Positions 37,015 through 46,692 are shown, counted from the stretch's first letter. The stretch: DNA of 64,000 nucleotides from Cyclobacteriaceae bacterium (GCA_019638355.1 JAHBTY010000002.1:449001-513000); one strand, 5' to 3'. The notes: a model not told the origin generated them from the letters alone. Numbers and translations: made by a program.

Positions 37015-38154
37015 TTAAAGCTTGAAGAGAATTATCAGTGCACTTATTCCAGTGCCTATTCCGAGACAGAGCATAAACGCAAATGAAAACAAAATGAATT
37101 TGAAAATGGTTTTACGCCAGCTTTGTTTGTACATTCTTTTCATTGCGATAGGCAAATAAGCGATCATCCACAGGCTGATAATAAAATTGATAATACCACC
37201 CACGTGCGGGATAAACGACATTAGCAGGTAAACCGATGCAGCCAGGTAAAAGAAATTATAATAGAAGATGGCAAACACTAAATGCTCGGAATAATAAAAG
37301 TCTCTGCGCACATACAACAACTTAAACAGTAACGCAAAAACCGGCAACAGGTAGAACAGCACAGTTGAAAATTGGTTTGAGAAGGCTTTTGAAAAATCTT
37401 CTGAGAATCGTTTGCCGGAGTCATCTCCCTGGTACCGGGCTTTTAGTTCAATGGCCCTCCGGCTGAACGTTCTGGTAAACCACCCATCGCGCTCACTTTC
37501 AGGTAATGTGTTTTGAACCGAGTCATACTCTTCAAAAGTTTTATACTCAATATCAGAAAAATTAATGCTATTGGGATTCCGTTTCTTTCTGATAGTTGGT
37601 TTATCGTTTCCAGGCGAATAAATCAAGTCAACTTCCGTTGAATCCTGAACTGATGCCTGGTAGATGGAATCTACCACAGCCGAATCAAGCCCGGCTTGAT
37701 ATAAACCCTTCCGCATTTGTTCCATCCCTTTATTAAACTCTTCCGTGTCGGTTTTGGACAGAGGTTGATTGTTTTCTTCATCTCCATCGGGTAACGAAAA
37801 AAACAACAGGAAGAAAACAAAGCTGATGAATACATATGCACGGGCCGGATGATAATAGCTTTCGCGTTTACCGGATGTGTACTCCAAAGGGAGAAAGCCG
37901 GGCTTTAACAAAATAAACCGAACCGTGCGAAAAAATTTGGATTCAAAACTGTAAAACGAACCGATGAAATTTTCGATCAGTTCGCCCATGGTGCGCCTGC
38001 GCGGAATATCTTTTTGTCCGCAGTGGTGACAATATAAATCCTGCAGTTTGGTGCCGCAGTTCAAACAATACTCATGTGTATGTTTGGGTTTTGCTCCTTC
38101 CTCAGCCTCTACCATTCCTTCGGCAGCCGGAAACGATTTGCCTAAGTCTTCCAT
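37015..38154 (-). CDS. DUF3667 membrane protein
   Basis: 379 residues. The N-terminal zinc-ribbon CLNCGTKLQDLYCHHCGQ is followed by the DUF3667 core (TMGELIENFIGSFYSFESKFFRTVRFILLKPG...YTSGKRESYYHPARAYVFISFVFF). Next come a long polar loop (about 130-265) and four hydrophobic helices at the C-terminus. The family is widespread in Bacteroidota with no known function. It lies between ltaE (3 nt) and rarA (4 nt) in a tight operon. Confidence 0.9.
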   Translation of the reverse strand: MEDLGKSFPAAEGMVEAEEGAKPKHTHEYCLNCGTKLQDLYCHHCGQKDIPRRRTMGELIENFIGSFYSFESKFFRTVRFILLKPGFLPLEYTSGKRESYYHPARAYVFISFVFFLLFFSLPDGDEENNQPLSKTDTEEFNKGMEQMRKGLYQAGLDSAVVDSIYQASVQDSTEVDLIYSPGNDKPTIRKKRNPNSINFSDIEYKTFEEYDSVQNTLPESERDGWFTRTFSRRAIELKARYQGDDSGKRFSEDFSKAFSNQFSTVLFYLLPVFALLFKLLYVRRDFYYSEHLVFAIFYYNFFYLAASVYLLMSFIPHVGGIINFIISLWMIAYLPIAMKRMYKQSWRKTIFKFILFSFAFMLCLGIGTGISALIILFKL

Positions 38155-38157
38155 GAG

Positions 38158-39183
38158 TTAGGCTTTAATTTTAGTAAGCACCTCAACAGTTTTTTCCAGC
38201 ATCTTATCTGTAAAATCCAAATGCGTTACCAACCGGATTTCCTGTGCTCCAAACTTGAGTGCTTTGATGTGATGCTCATTCAACTGAGCCAGAACTTTCT
38301 CCGGTGTAGTTGTATTCGTAACTGAAAAAATAACAATGTTGGTATCAACCGGCATTACTGATTTTACCCACGATAGATTAGCTAATGTTTTACCCAACAC
38401 ACAGGCACGTGCATGATCTTCTTTCAATCGTTCCACGTGATGATTGAGGGCATAGCTGGCGGCCGCTGCCAGAAAACCGGCTTGTCGCATACCGCCTCCA
38501 AAAGCCTTGCGCATTCTGCGGGCTTTGGGTTCCAGTTCTTTTTTACAAACCAACACCGATCCTACCGGTGCACCCAAACCTTTTGATAAACAAATAGAAA
38601 TAGTATCGAAGTATTTTCCATACTCAACGGCATTATCTCTAGTTTCAACTAATGCATTGAATAAGCGCGCACCATCTAAATGCATTTTTAAACCCTTGCT
38701 GCGCGCAAAGGTGCTGATGGATTTAATCTGATCAAGCGTATAATAACTACCCGCTTCGCGCACCACCGTATTTTCCAACGATACTACCGAAGTGATGGGC
38801 AAGTGTGCATCGTTGATATTATTAATATTTTGTTCTATTTCCGAAACAGAAATTCTGCCCCGATCGCCATCCAGTAGTCGCACGCTGGCTAAACTATTTC
38901 CAGCCACACCGCCACCTTCATATTTGTAAATGTGCGAGCCCTTGTAACAGATCACTTCATCATAAGGTTGGGTGTTGATCTTTATCCCGATCTGGTTGGT
39001 CATGGTGCCCGATGGGCAAAACACAGCCGCATCCATACCCAACAGGGCAGCGCATTTCTTTTCGAGGTTGATTACACTGGGGTCTTCGCCAAAAACATCG
39101 TCACCTACTTCGGCCTGCATCATCGCCTGGTGCATGGCGGGCGTTGGCTTTGTTACGGTGTCGCTTCGTAAATCAATAATCAT
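38158..39183 (-). CDS. ltaE: low-specificity L-threonine aldolase
   Basis: 341 residues, beta-eliminating lyase fold. Family marks are LRSDTVTKPTPAM, GDDVFGEDPSV, FCPSGTMTNQIGI, HLDGARLFNA and the PLP-binding Lys in ICLSKGLGAPVGS (around residue 200). It cleaves L-threonine or allo-threonine to glycine and acetaldehyde. First gene of the ltaE-DUF3667-rarA run, divergent from tRNA-fMet. Confidence 0.95.
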   Translation of the reverse strand: MIIDLRSDTVTKPTPAMHQAMMQAEVGDDVFGEDPSVINLEKKCAALLGMDAAVFCPSGTMTNQIGIKINTQPYDEVICYKGSHIYKYEGGGVAGNSLASVRLLDGDRGRISVSEIEQNINNINDAHLPITSVVSLENTVVREAGSYYTLDQIKSISTFARSKGLKMHLDGARLFNALVETRDNAVEYGKYFDTISICLSKGLGAPVGSVLVCKKELEPKARRMRKAFGGGMRQAGFLAAAASYALNHHVERLKEDHARACVLGKTLANLSWVKSVMPVDTNIVIFSVTNTTTPEKVLAQLNEHHIKALKFGAQEIRLVTHLDFTDKMLEKTVEVLTKIKA

Positions 39184-39244
39184 CGCATTTTATAAAAATT
39201 CCAAGTTACAAAAACGCAATTAGTTCAGATTAACTGAGTTGATA

Positions 39245-39276
39245 TTTGGTTTTTATGAGGTGCCAGATTACATTTG
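39245..39276 (+). promoter_or_regulatory. tRNA-fMet promoter
   Basis: TTTG (39245-39248), 20 nt spacer, TACATTTG (39269-39276). It is followed by CAGTCCT, identical to the start region of the tRNA-Ser promoter at 13.85 kb. Confidence 0.78.
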
Positions 39277-39287
39277 CAGTCCTAAAT

Positions 39288-39360
<73 letters not shown>

Positions 39361-39364
39361 CTAA

Positions 39365-39399
39365 AAAAAGCGACTGCATCAAGTCGCTTTTTGTTTTTT
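39365..39399 (+). terminator. terminator of tRNA-fMet, repeat copy 1
   Basis: AAAAAGCGACT / AGTCGCTTTTT stem with loop GCATCA and T-rich tail. Confidence 0.88.
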
Positions 39400-39527
39400 A
39401 TCCCAATTGTTGAAAGAAGTTTCTTAGGCAACCTGCTTTAATTAGACCCAAACGTTTTATGCCTATCCGCCAACGGATGGATACAGGTTCGATCCCGATA
39501 GCTATCGGGACTGTCCCCGCTACTAAA

Positions 39528-39562
39528 AAAAAGCGACTGCATCAAGTCGCTTTTTGTTTTTT
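39528..39562 (+). terminator. duplicate terminator, repeat copy 2
   Basis: Same stem-loop as copy 1, carried by the tandem repeat. Confidence 0.8.
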
Positions 39563-39689
39563 ATCCCAATTGTTGAAAGAAGTTTCTTAGGCAACCTGCT
39601 TTAATTAGACCCAAACGTTTTATGCGTATCCGCAACGGATGGATACAGGTTCGATCCCGATAGCTATCGGGACTGTCCCCGCTACTAAA

Positions 39690-39724
39690 GAAAAGCGACT
39701 GCATCAAGTCGCTTTTTGTTTTTT
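39690..39724 (+). terminator. duplicate terminator, repeat copy 3
   Basis: Same stem-loop with one A to G change at the base of the stem. Confidence 0.8.
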
Positions 39725-39943
39725 ATCTCAATTGTTGAAAGAAGTTTCTTAGGCAACCTGCTTTAAATTAGACCCAAACGTTTTATGCCTATCCGCCAAC
39801 GGATGGATACAGATTCGATCCCGATAGCTATCGGGACTCCGAACTTGACATCAAAAAAGATGATTATGTTGGCTGAAAACCTATTCCTCGCAACTGAATA
39901 GTGTTTTCTTACTTACCTCTGTTATCTTGCTTTAAAGTTAAAT

Positions 39944-40735
39944 ATGCTCATCGTCCGTTCCCTTGCATTCAAACCATTCGATCAAGGTGGGTTTCCGTTT
40001 TCGATTCCGATGTTGCAGACGTTCGAGCCGTTGGAGTTTGAAACACTCATTTCCATTTTTATTGGTGAAAACGGTTCGGGAAAATCAACATTACTTGAAA
40101 CGATGGCTTACGCGATTGGTTTACCCACCATCAGCAGCCAGCATATTGAAAGCGATGGTTCATTAAAAGCAGCCAAGGCCTTAGCGCCCTATTTGAAGTT
40201 AAGTTGGGGCATAAAGAGTAAACGTGGATTATTTTTTCGGGCTGAGGATTTTTTAGGTTTTGTTCGCTCCATACAAGATGTGCGCAGTGCGTTTGATAAA
40301 GACATGCAGGATTGGGAAGCATCGCTGGAAGGCGGTGGCTTAGACCGCGTGAGGGCTATGGTTACCAAACAAAAAAATGCCTTAGTTGAAAAGTATGGTC
40401 AGGATTTAAATGCCTATTCGCATGGCGAAGGATTTCTTAAAATTTTTGAATCGCGGTTAACGCAAAAAGGTGTTTATATCTTAGACGAACCTGAAGCTTC
40501 GTTATCACCATTGCGGCAGCTATCCTTAATTTCGTTGTTGATGGAATTGGTAAAACGCGAACAAGCTCAAATTTTTATTGCCACGCACTCGCCCATTATG
40601 ATGGGCATACCCGGTGCCACGCTTTATGAAGTGCGTGATGGTAAACTACAACGGGTGCGGTATGAAGACACCGAACATTATCAAATCACAAAAGCATTTC
40701 TGGAAAATCGCGAAGCTTTTTTGAGACACCTGTAA
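39944..40735 (+). CDS. AAA-type (ABC/SMC-like) ATPase
   Basis: 263 residues. Walker A IGENGSGKSTLLE (about residue 43), a signature-like SHGEGFLKIF, Walker B GVYILDEPEASLSP and the switch His in FIATHSPIM. This is the compact soluble 'predicted ATPase' family (COG3910-like) without membrane partners. The physiological role is unknown. Start chosen at ATG 39944. The stop abuts the end of the convergent helicase gene with no terminator between them. Confidence 0.88.
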   Translation: MLIVRSLAFKPFDQGGFPFSIPMLQTFEPLEFETLISIFIGENGSGKSTLLETMAYAIGLPTISSQHIESDGSLKAAKALAPYLKLSWGIKSKRGLFFRAEDFLGFVRSIQDVRSAFDKDMQDWEASLEGGGLDRVRAMVTKQKNALVEKYGQDLNAYSHGEGFLKIFESRLTQKGVYILDEPEASLSPLRQLSLISLLMELVKREQAQIFIATHSPIMMGIPGATLYEVRDGKLQRVRYEDTEHYQITKAFLENREAFLRHL

Positions 40736-42991
40736 TTATGGCTTATGATCTTGTTGAAATTTTACGTGCGCCATTACTGCCTTCAACTTACCATAACCAT
40801 ACTTACCGTTTAACTTATCGTACAATTCTTTTGAGACAAACGATTCAGGGAGTTCCTGAATCACGTTCATTATCTCCGCTACTTCTTCTTGTGGCATAAA
40901 TGCATCAATATCCAGGCGTGCGGTTTCTACTGCCTTCGCCAAATGACCTTCAATAGTAGTTAATACAAATCCTCGTTCTTTGGCAATGTCTTCCGGTTTC
41001 ATACCGCTCTTGAACATCTCCAGCGTAACATCATACGTGCTCTTATCATCGGCACGCTTCTTCTTTCCGGATTTACTTTTAGACTTTGTTTTCTTCTCAA
41101 CGGGTTGCGGATTGATTTCTTTCAGTAGTTGCATTCGTTCTGTCTCCAACGAAAGTTTAACCGCTCGTAAATCAAATAACTCCGTTCCGTTTAAAATCTG
41201 CGAAACAATTAAATATGCCTGACGCAATTCCGTTAACTTCCGCGAAAGCAGCTGATCAATCTCCTGCAATTGCGAGAGATATGTTTTTACGCGCTTCTGG
41301 TGTTTTACAGCTTCAATGTGGTTGAGCAGCAATCGCAATTGCTCCAACACCAGTTTACCATAGTACGCACTTCCCTTTTCAATGCGCGCCAGTAATTGTT
41401 CGTGTGCAGCTTGCTCGATTAACCCCTGCAATTGACTGCGAAATTTTTCGGTATTACCAGCTTCGTTTACCAGGGCATCCACAACCTGCATCAATACGGG
41501 CTTCATGGTTGGATCTTCCAGCCGCTCAGGTTCCTTGTTACGCTCAATGTAGTTGAGCTCTTTCAACACGCCTTCGAATGAAAACGTGGTTGCCAGAAGT
41601 TCAGAAATATAAATCCGTTGCCGTTGTTCAATTACCGATGTGAGCTTTTCCGGTTGATGTGCTGCGCTGGTGTAGGATTTTATGTTACTATCGGTGCGAA
41701 CTACTTCGGGATTGATTTTAGAACGCAAGACCAAACCCTCCAGCGAACGCAATCGCGAAAGCGCCACATATACTTGCCCATCGGCAAAAGCAGAAGCCAC
41801 ATCGATAATTGCTTTATCGAATGTTAACCCTTGACTTTTATGTACCGTTATTGCCCACGCTAACTTAATCGGAAACTGTTCGAAGGAGCCAATTACTTCT
41901 TCATTCAATACATGATTGGCTTTATCCACAGAATACTTTTTATTCTCCCACCGCTCGCGTGTTAATTGATAGGGCTCGTGTGTACCGGCCATGTGTACCC
42001 AAACTTCGTCTTCTTCAATTCGGGTAACAGTAGCAAGCTTTCCATTAAAATACTTCTTCTCAAAGTTAGTATCGTTACGCACAAACATAATCTGTGCTCC
42101 TTCTTTCAACTCTAACTGCGGTTGTACCGGGTACATGCTTTCCGGAAATTCTCCATCCAACACAGCTTCAAAATAATGAGCCTTGGTTTTCAGGTTATCC
42201 AATGCCTGCCGGTTTAATTGATCGGCTTTGTAATTATGGGTGGTGAGGGTGATTACTTCCCGCAACCCTTCAATCTGTTCCGCGGTGTGATAACAGCTAT
42301 TCAGCGTTTCGATATCGGCACTTGTAATGGTGCTGTTGCGTAGATTATTCAGAATAGAGATGAACGCATCATCTTGTTGCCGGTAAATTTTATCCAACTC
42401 AATGTAAACCGGCTGGTTGTTTTTTAAAGCAAGTGCTTCGTAAAACCAGGGCGATGCATAATACCGGCTCAACAATTCCTGTTCATCGTTTCTGATTACA
42501 GGTGGTAATTGAAACAAATCGCCAATAAATAAAACCTGAATACCCCCAAAGCTCTGATTAAAATTTCCGCGTGCTGCTTTCATGCGATAGTCAATCGCAT
42601 CGAGCAAATCGGCACGCAGCATACTTACTTCATCAATCACCAACAAGTCGATAGCCCGTAATACTTTTTTCCGTTCGCTGTTGAGCGGATGTTTGCGGGC
42701 CAGCGTTTGCGAATTGATATAACGACCTCCTGCACTTAAATTCTCGGGCAGATAGCGATCAGGAATGTAGGTAGCCGGTGGAATTAAGAATTGCGAATGA
42801 ATGGTAACACCACCGGCATTTAATGCGGCAATTCCGGTGGGGGCTACTACGATAAAGTTCTTATGTGTGTGTGCGGCCAGGCTTTTCAAAAAGGTAGTCT
42901 TACCCGTGCCTGCCTTACCTGTTAAAAACACATGGCTGGAAGTAGTATTTAAAAACCGGCTGGCGAATTTTTTAAAATCAGGAGCTTCCAT
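40736..42991 (-). CDS. Pif1-like DNA helicase with C-terminal helix-turn-helix
   Basis: 751 residues. The N-terminal superfamily 1 helicase core has Walker A LTGKAGTGKTTFL, APTGIAALNAGGVTIHS, Walker B LLVIDEVSMLRADLLD and GIQVLFIGDLFQLPP. Motif VI is LAWAITVHKSQGLTFDKAII...YVALSRLRSLEGL. A long helical linker follows, then a basic KTKSKSKSGKKKR stretch and an HTH_40-like domain (TLEMFKSGMKPEDIAKERGFVLTTIEGHL). Probably a 5'-3' helicase acting in DNA maintenance. This architecture is common in Bacteroidota. Confidence 0.9.
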   Translation of the reverse strand: MEAPDFKKFASRFLNTTSSHVFLTGKAGTGKTTFLKSLAAHTHKNFIVVAPTGIAALNAGGVTIHSQFLIPPATYIPDRYLPENLSAGGRYINSQTLARKHPLNSERKKVLRAIDLLVIDEVSMLRADLLDAIDYRMKAARGNFNQSFGGIQVLFIGDLFQLPPVIRNDEQELLSRYYASPWFYEALALKNNQPVYIELDKIYRQQDDAFISILNNLRNSTITSADIETLNSCYHTAEQIEGLREVITLTTHNYKADQLNRQALDNLKTKAHYFEAVLDGEFPESMYPVQPQLELKEGAQIMFVRNDTNFEKKYFNGKLATVTRIEEDEVWVHMAGTHEPYQLTRERWENKKYSVDKANHVLNEEVIGSFEQFPIKLAWAITVHKSQGLTFDKAIIDVASAFADGQVYVALSRLRSLEGLVLRSKINPEVVRTDSNIKSYTSAAHQPEKLTSVIEQRQRIYISELLATTFSFEGVLKELNYIERNKEPERLEDPTMKPVLMQVVDALVNEAGNTEKFRSQLQGLIEQAAHEQLLARIEKGSAYYGKLVLEQLRLLLNHIEAVKHQKRVKTYLSQLQEIDQLLSRKLTELRQAYLIVSQILNGTELFDLRAVKLSLETERMQLLKEINPQPVEKKTKSKSKSGKKKRADDKSTYDVTLEMFKSGMKPEDIAKERGFVLTTIEGHLAKAVETARLDIDAFMPQEEVAEIMNVIQELPESFVSKELYDKLNGKYGYGKLKAVMAHVKFQQDHKP

Positions 42992-43107
42992 GGCCTCAAA
43001 TTACCACATCCCACAGCGTGTACAAAATGGAAGCAACCTTACAAACAAAAATAACATCTAATCTGCCAAATAATTACCTTTATTCTAATGAAGAAATTCA
43101 TAGCACG

Positions 43108-44178
43108 ATGAAACCGGCTTGCGTTCTACTCGCATGTTTGCTTTTGATGGGTGGCTGTAAAAATGATGAAGTTCCACGCACTCGTACTTTTCGAATGGGG
43201 TTTCAAAATTCTGCACCTCGCTTCGATAACTTCGATCTGTTTATCCAATCGCTTAACCTTTGGACACAACGGGCCGATGTTGCTATGATTACTACTGAAG
43301 TGCCGTGGAAGCAATTACTTACCGGAACAACCGTTAACGATTTTGTGGTGAATAACTACAAAAACCTGGTAACCTATTACCGAAACAAAAATTTTAAACT
43401 TTGGATTTATATTGATCCGCAAAATGGATTAGATAGGAGTACCGATGCTGTTTACTTACAACAAATAAATAAAAGTATTGCCGATGTTGATGTGCAATTG
43501 CTTTATCAAAAATTTACTATTGCGATGGATAGCATTCTGAAGCCCTACCACCTGGGTCTTGCGCTTGAAACCAACCTTATCCGCGATGCATCGACCGTAT
43601 CAATCTACAATGGTGTAAAGACTGCCGTTAATGCCACGGCTACAGCTGTGCGTGCACGAAACGCAACCGTTCCATTAAGTATCAGTGTTCAGGTTGATCA
43701 TGCCTGGGGCAAACTAGCAGGTGGTTCGTACACAGGAGTTGCACAGGATTTTATTGATTTCCCATTTATTCAAGAGCTTGGTCTTTCATCATACCCCTAT
43801 TTTGCATTTGATAACCCTACCGATATTCCGCTCAACTATTATACAAGATTGATAGAAGGAAAAAATCTTCCGGTGTTTATTACCGAAGGCGGCTGGAGTT
43901 CAGCATCCGTAACTACTCCTGATCGTTCCTTTGCAAGCTCACCCGAAATACAGAAAGCATACATTGAGCATCACGCCCACCTGTTAAATGAGGTAAGTGC
44001 AACAGCCGTGTTTCAATTACTCTTTACCGATTTTGATATTACAGCCGTGCCAGATGATGTACCCGATAACATTAATTACTTTTTATACATCGGTTTAGTT
44101 GATATAAACTTTAATATCAAACCCGCGCTAAATGCGTGGGACGAAATATTTGGTTATCGCTATACAGGTACTGATTAA
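43108..44178 (+). CDS. putative glycoside-hydrolase-like lipoprotein (TIM-barrel type)
   Basis: About 356 residues from ATG 43108, where a lipoprotein signal (LLMGGCKN) begins; the longer frame from 43018 adds 30 residues before the signal and is rejected. The pattern of strands and conserved acids (LWIYIDPQNG, GLALETNLI, PLSISVQVDHAWG, ELGLSSYPYFAF, LPVFITEGGWSS) fits a (beta/alpha)8 glycosidase. The Glu of ITEGGW is a likely nucleophile and that of LALETN a possible acid/base. The closest guess is a GH53-like or endo-glycanase relative. The substrate is unknown. Convergent with the next gene, overlapping by 4 nt. Confidence 0.7.
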   Translation: MKPACVLLACLLLMGGCKNDEVPRTRTFRMGFQNSAPRFDNFDLFIQSLNLWTQRADVAMITTEVPWKQLLTGTTVNDFVVNNYKNLVTYYRNKNFKLWIYIDPQNGLDRSTDAVYLQQINKSIADVDVQLLYQKFTIAMDSILKPYHLGLALETNLIRDASTVSIYNGVKTAVNATATAVRARNATVPLSISVQVDHAWGKLAGGSYTGVAQDFIDFPFIQELGLSSYPYFAFDNPTDIPLNYYTRLIEGKNLPVFITEGGWSSASVTTPDRSFASSPEIQKAYIEHHAHLLNEVSATAVFQLLFTDFDITAVPDDVPDNINYFLYIGLVDINFNIKPALNAWDEIFGYRYTGTD

Positions 44179-44603
44179 GGATGTCTGTAAAATGTTTTGC
44201 TCACAATCCGCCAGCCTTCGTTAAACTTGTAGAGCAGTAAATTATCGGTAAAGATTTTTTTATCGCCCCGGTATAATTCCAGCACCACGTTGGCTGCCGT
44301 ACCCGAAACGGTAACACTCACAAATTTGCCTTCTGTACGTACCACTGGTGCTGCATTGGCTTGGGCGCGGTTCTTTTCAATAGCCGTAATCCATTCTTCA
44401 ATTCCCAAAGGTTTTACATCGTTATCCATAAAACGCAACATCTGAAACGTGGGGTGAAATCCTTTGCGGATATCGGCAATCGTTCCTCCGTTTTGGATAC
44501 CCGAAACGTAAGCCGAGTTTACAACTTCCTTAACAGCTGCTTCATCGTTTTGCGCAAAGGCTGTATTACCGATTAATAAAAGAACAAGGAGTAAATTTTT
44601 CAT
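44175..44603 (-). CDS. exported NTF2-like protein (putative lumazine-binding family)
   Basis: 142 residues. The signal peptide is cleaved after AFAQ. The mature domain is a cone-shaped NTF2-like fold (EAAVKEVVNSAYVSGIQNGGTIADIRKGFHP...WRIVSKTFYRHP), matching the family annotated as 'putative lumazine-binding' (PF12893-like) in Bacteroidota. No catalytic residues are evident. Function unknown. Confidence 0.8.
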   Translation of the reverse strand: MKNLLLVLLLIGNTAFAQNDEAAVKEVVNSAYVSGIQNGGTIADIRKGFHPTFQMLRFMDNDVKPLGIEEWITAIEKNRAQANAAPVVRTEGKFVSVTVSGTAANVVLELYRGDKKIFTDNLLLYKFNEGWRIVSKTFYRHP

Positions 44604-44674
44604 ACTGGGTTGGGTTTATCTGTCTATAAACTGCTTACCTGAACGAAGGTTTCAGGTTAACTAATTTTTAACGG

Positions 44675-45586
44675 TTACCGGATTATCATTCCGGTCTCGG
44701 CCACATTAAATCCTTGCTTACGCAGTTGATCTTGTTCGGTTTTATTCCACAACAACGAATTGGTATGATTGAAATGAATAAAATAAATTCGGGGTTTCAA
44801 TTCGGGCTTTGATTCAAACCGGGTCATTGTTTCTACCACCAGTGGATGTGGAATTTCGCTCATGCTGCGATTGGGTAATTCTGTTGCTGAATAAAAGGTA
44901 GCATCTACCAAAGCCACATCAACTTGCTCAACAAGGTCTTCAATCTTTACGTTCCACTTCTCCCACTTATCAATATCAGGAATAAACAAAACCTGCTTAC
45001 CCGAAAATTCAATTTTGAAACCAGCTGTTTCAGAATACTCATCGCGGTGCGGAACTATGAATGCTGTTACCCGAATCTTTTCAGTTAATGTTTTCGGTTG
45101 GTCAGCTTTCAATTGTTTAAGTTGAATGTTGTTCAGTTTTACCAGTTGAGACCACGGGCCATTTTCACGCAAGTATTTTTCAAATCGGGGTAATGCATAC
45201 ACCGGCACTTGGTTACTGCCTAACGCTTCGCGACCCAGTTGCATTAAACCGGTGTAGTGGCCCATGTGTGCATGCGTAACAAAAATACCAGCTGGCAGAT
45301 ATGGATACGCACCCTTTGTGCTTTGTTGAAATGCTTGAAGTTGTTCCTTTATATCGGGTGTGGCTTCGAACAACCACCATTGTTTTGCAGTTGGATCACC
45401 CAAAGCCAATGAAACTACAAACTGTTTTTTGGAAGCATCTTTCCAGGCTAATTCACAGCATGATTTAGTACAACCCATGTGTGGATAGCCACCATCCTGT
45501 GCCACGCCCAAAATCTGAATGAAGGGCTGCGTATAACTTGTTAAGGATGCAATCAGGAAAACAAGGAGTAATCGAACTGACTGCAT
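44675..45586 (-). CDS. exported PqqB-like metallo-beta-lactamase-fold protein
   Basis: About 303 residues from ATG 45586 (MQSVRLLLVF); an ATG at 45601 overlaps the previous gene. The signal peptide is followed by ILGVAQDGGYPHMGCTKSCCELAW, the hallmark of PqqB-like proteins with several Cys residues. The metal motif reads THAHMGHYTG, with His-x-His preserved and the usual Asp replaced by Gly-His. No other pqq genes are nearby, so a role in PQQ synthesis is unlikely; it is probably a periplasmic hydrolase. It overlaps nothing and follows the cyclase gene by 7 nt. Confidence 0.85.
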   Translation of the reverse strand: MQSVRLLLVFLIASLTSYTQPFIQILGVAQDGGYPHMGCTKSCCELAWKDASKKQFVVSLALGDPTAKQWWLFEATPDIKEQLQAFQQSTKGAYPYLPAGIFVTHAHMGHYTGLMQLGREALGSNQVPVYALPRFEKYLRENGPWSQLVKLNNIQLKQLKADQPKTLTEKIRVTAFIVPHRDEYSETAGFKIEFSGKQVLFIPDIDKWEKWNVKIEDLVEQVDVALVDATFYSATELPNRSMSEIPHPLVVETMTRFESKPELKPRIYFIHFNHTNSLLWNKTEQDQLRKQGFNVAETGMIIR

Positions 45587-45593
45587 TGTTGCC

Positions 45594-46376
45594 TCAATCA
45601 ATTTTCAAAATATAAATATTAGGCCAGTTTTTTCCCGTTACCAAAAATGAGCGTGTATCCGGATGCCAGGCAATTCCATTTAGTACATCAACCTGGGGAC
45701 TGGCTTTGCGTGCATCGCTGGCCAGTTTTGATAAATCCAAACGGCCCACTACTTTGCCAGTGGCCGGATCGATCTTTAAGATGATATTCGTTTGCCACAC
45801 GTTGGCAAAAATAAATCCTTCAATGTATTCCAACTCATTCAGATTTTTTACAGAACCGTTTTCATCATTAACCTTAACGGATTTTAAAATCTCTAACGTA
45901 ACGGTATCTAAGTAATGTAGTTTATCTGAACCATCGCTCATGATCAGATTTACATTATCATGAGTAAGGCCCCAACCTTCCGAATTGTACGTCCACTCTT
46001 TTATTTTATTGAATGACTTAATATCATATACAAAGCCTACTTTATTTTGCCACGTAAGTTGAAATATCTTGTTATTGAGAATGGCAATACCTTCACCAAA
46101 GTACCGATTATCCAGTACCACCTTCTTATCTACTTTACCGGTATTAATATCCACCACACCAATCCAAGAAGTACCAAACTGGCCGGTGCTTTCAAACAAC
46201 TCGCCATCGTGAATAAGCAAGCCTTGCGTAAATGCATCGGGATCGTGCGGCCACAGGCTGCGAATGTTGTAGTTTATTTGAAGGGAATCCGTTTCAGCGG
46301 TTTGTTTTTGTTCTTTGTTAGAGGAGCAAGAAAAGAATCCAAGAATAACGCCAAGCAGAAATACAATTTTTTTCAT
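45594..46376 (-). CDS. glutaminyl-peptide cyclotransferase (beta-propeller type), lipoprotein
   Basis: About 260 residues from ATG 46376, where a lipoprotein signal (LGFFSCSS) starts; the ATG at 46412 gives a poorer N-terminus. The sequence matches the plant/bacterial five-bladed beta-propeller QC family: HDPDAFTQGLLIHDGELFESTGQFGTS, KIFQLTWQNKVGFVYD, YNSEGWGLTHD, YIEGFIFANVW and LNGIAWHPD. Converts N-terminal Gln of exported proteins to pyroglutamate. In Bacteroidota many signal-peptidase products begin with Gln, which fits. Followed at 7 nt by the PqqB-like gene. Confidence 0.9.
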   Translation of the reverse strand: MKKIVFLLGVILGFFSCSSNKEQKQTAETDSLQINYNIRSLWPHDPDAFTQGLLIHDGELFESTGQFGTSWIGVVDINTGKVDKKVVLDNRYFGEGIAILNNKIFQLTWQNKVGFVYDIKSFNKIKEWTYNSEGWGLTHDNVNLIMSDGSDKLHYLDTVTLEILKSVKVNDENGSVKNLNELEYIEGFIFANVWQTNIILKIDPATGKVVGRLDLSKLASDARKASPQVDVLNGIAWHPDTRSFLVTGKNWPNIYILKID

Positions 46377-46491
46377 AGTGCGTAAAAGTACAGCAGAAAA
46401 ACCGGATCGCATAAAGCCTAAACCGCTGAGTTGTGTGTAGAATTTTAGTGCGGCACGATTTTTCTTACCTTCGTATCAAAACAATTATTGT

Positions 46492-46668
46492 ATGGCAAAG
46501 CGATTAGTGAAAGGCGACAAAAAACTTTTTGGGGTATGCAGCGGTCTGGCTAACTATTTCGACCTTGACCCCACTATTATGCGTATTATTTTTATTATTG
46601 CCTTCCTGTTTTTTGGAACCGGGCTGCTCTTGTACCTCATCCTGGCCCTGGTAATGCCCGATAAGTAA
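46492..46668 (+). CDS. PspC domain membrane protein (58 aa)
   Basis: ATG 46492 to TAA 46668. It starts MAKRLVKGDKKLFGVCSGLA and continues with NYFDLDPTIMRIIF, then one hydrophobic helix (FIIAFLFFGTGLLLYLILALVM). This is the complete PspC fold signature (KLxGVCxGLAxYFxLDPTxxR). The role of the isolated small PspC is unclear; relatives act in envelope stress. A -7-like box TACCTTCG precedes it by about 15 nt. Confidence 0.9.
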   Translation: MAKRLVKGDKKLFGVCSGLANYFDLDPTIMRIIFIIAFLFFGTGLLLYLILALVMPDK

Positions 46669-46692
46669 TTGTCCGCTTTTGTTCAGATATCC

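Noticed and set aside
44675-45586. PQQ biosynthesis gene pqqB
   Set aside because: Exported by a signal peptide and not accompanied by pqqA, pqqC, pqqD or pqqE; only the fold is shared.
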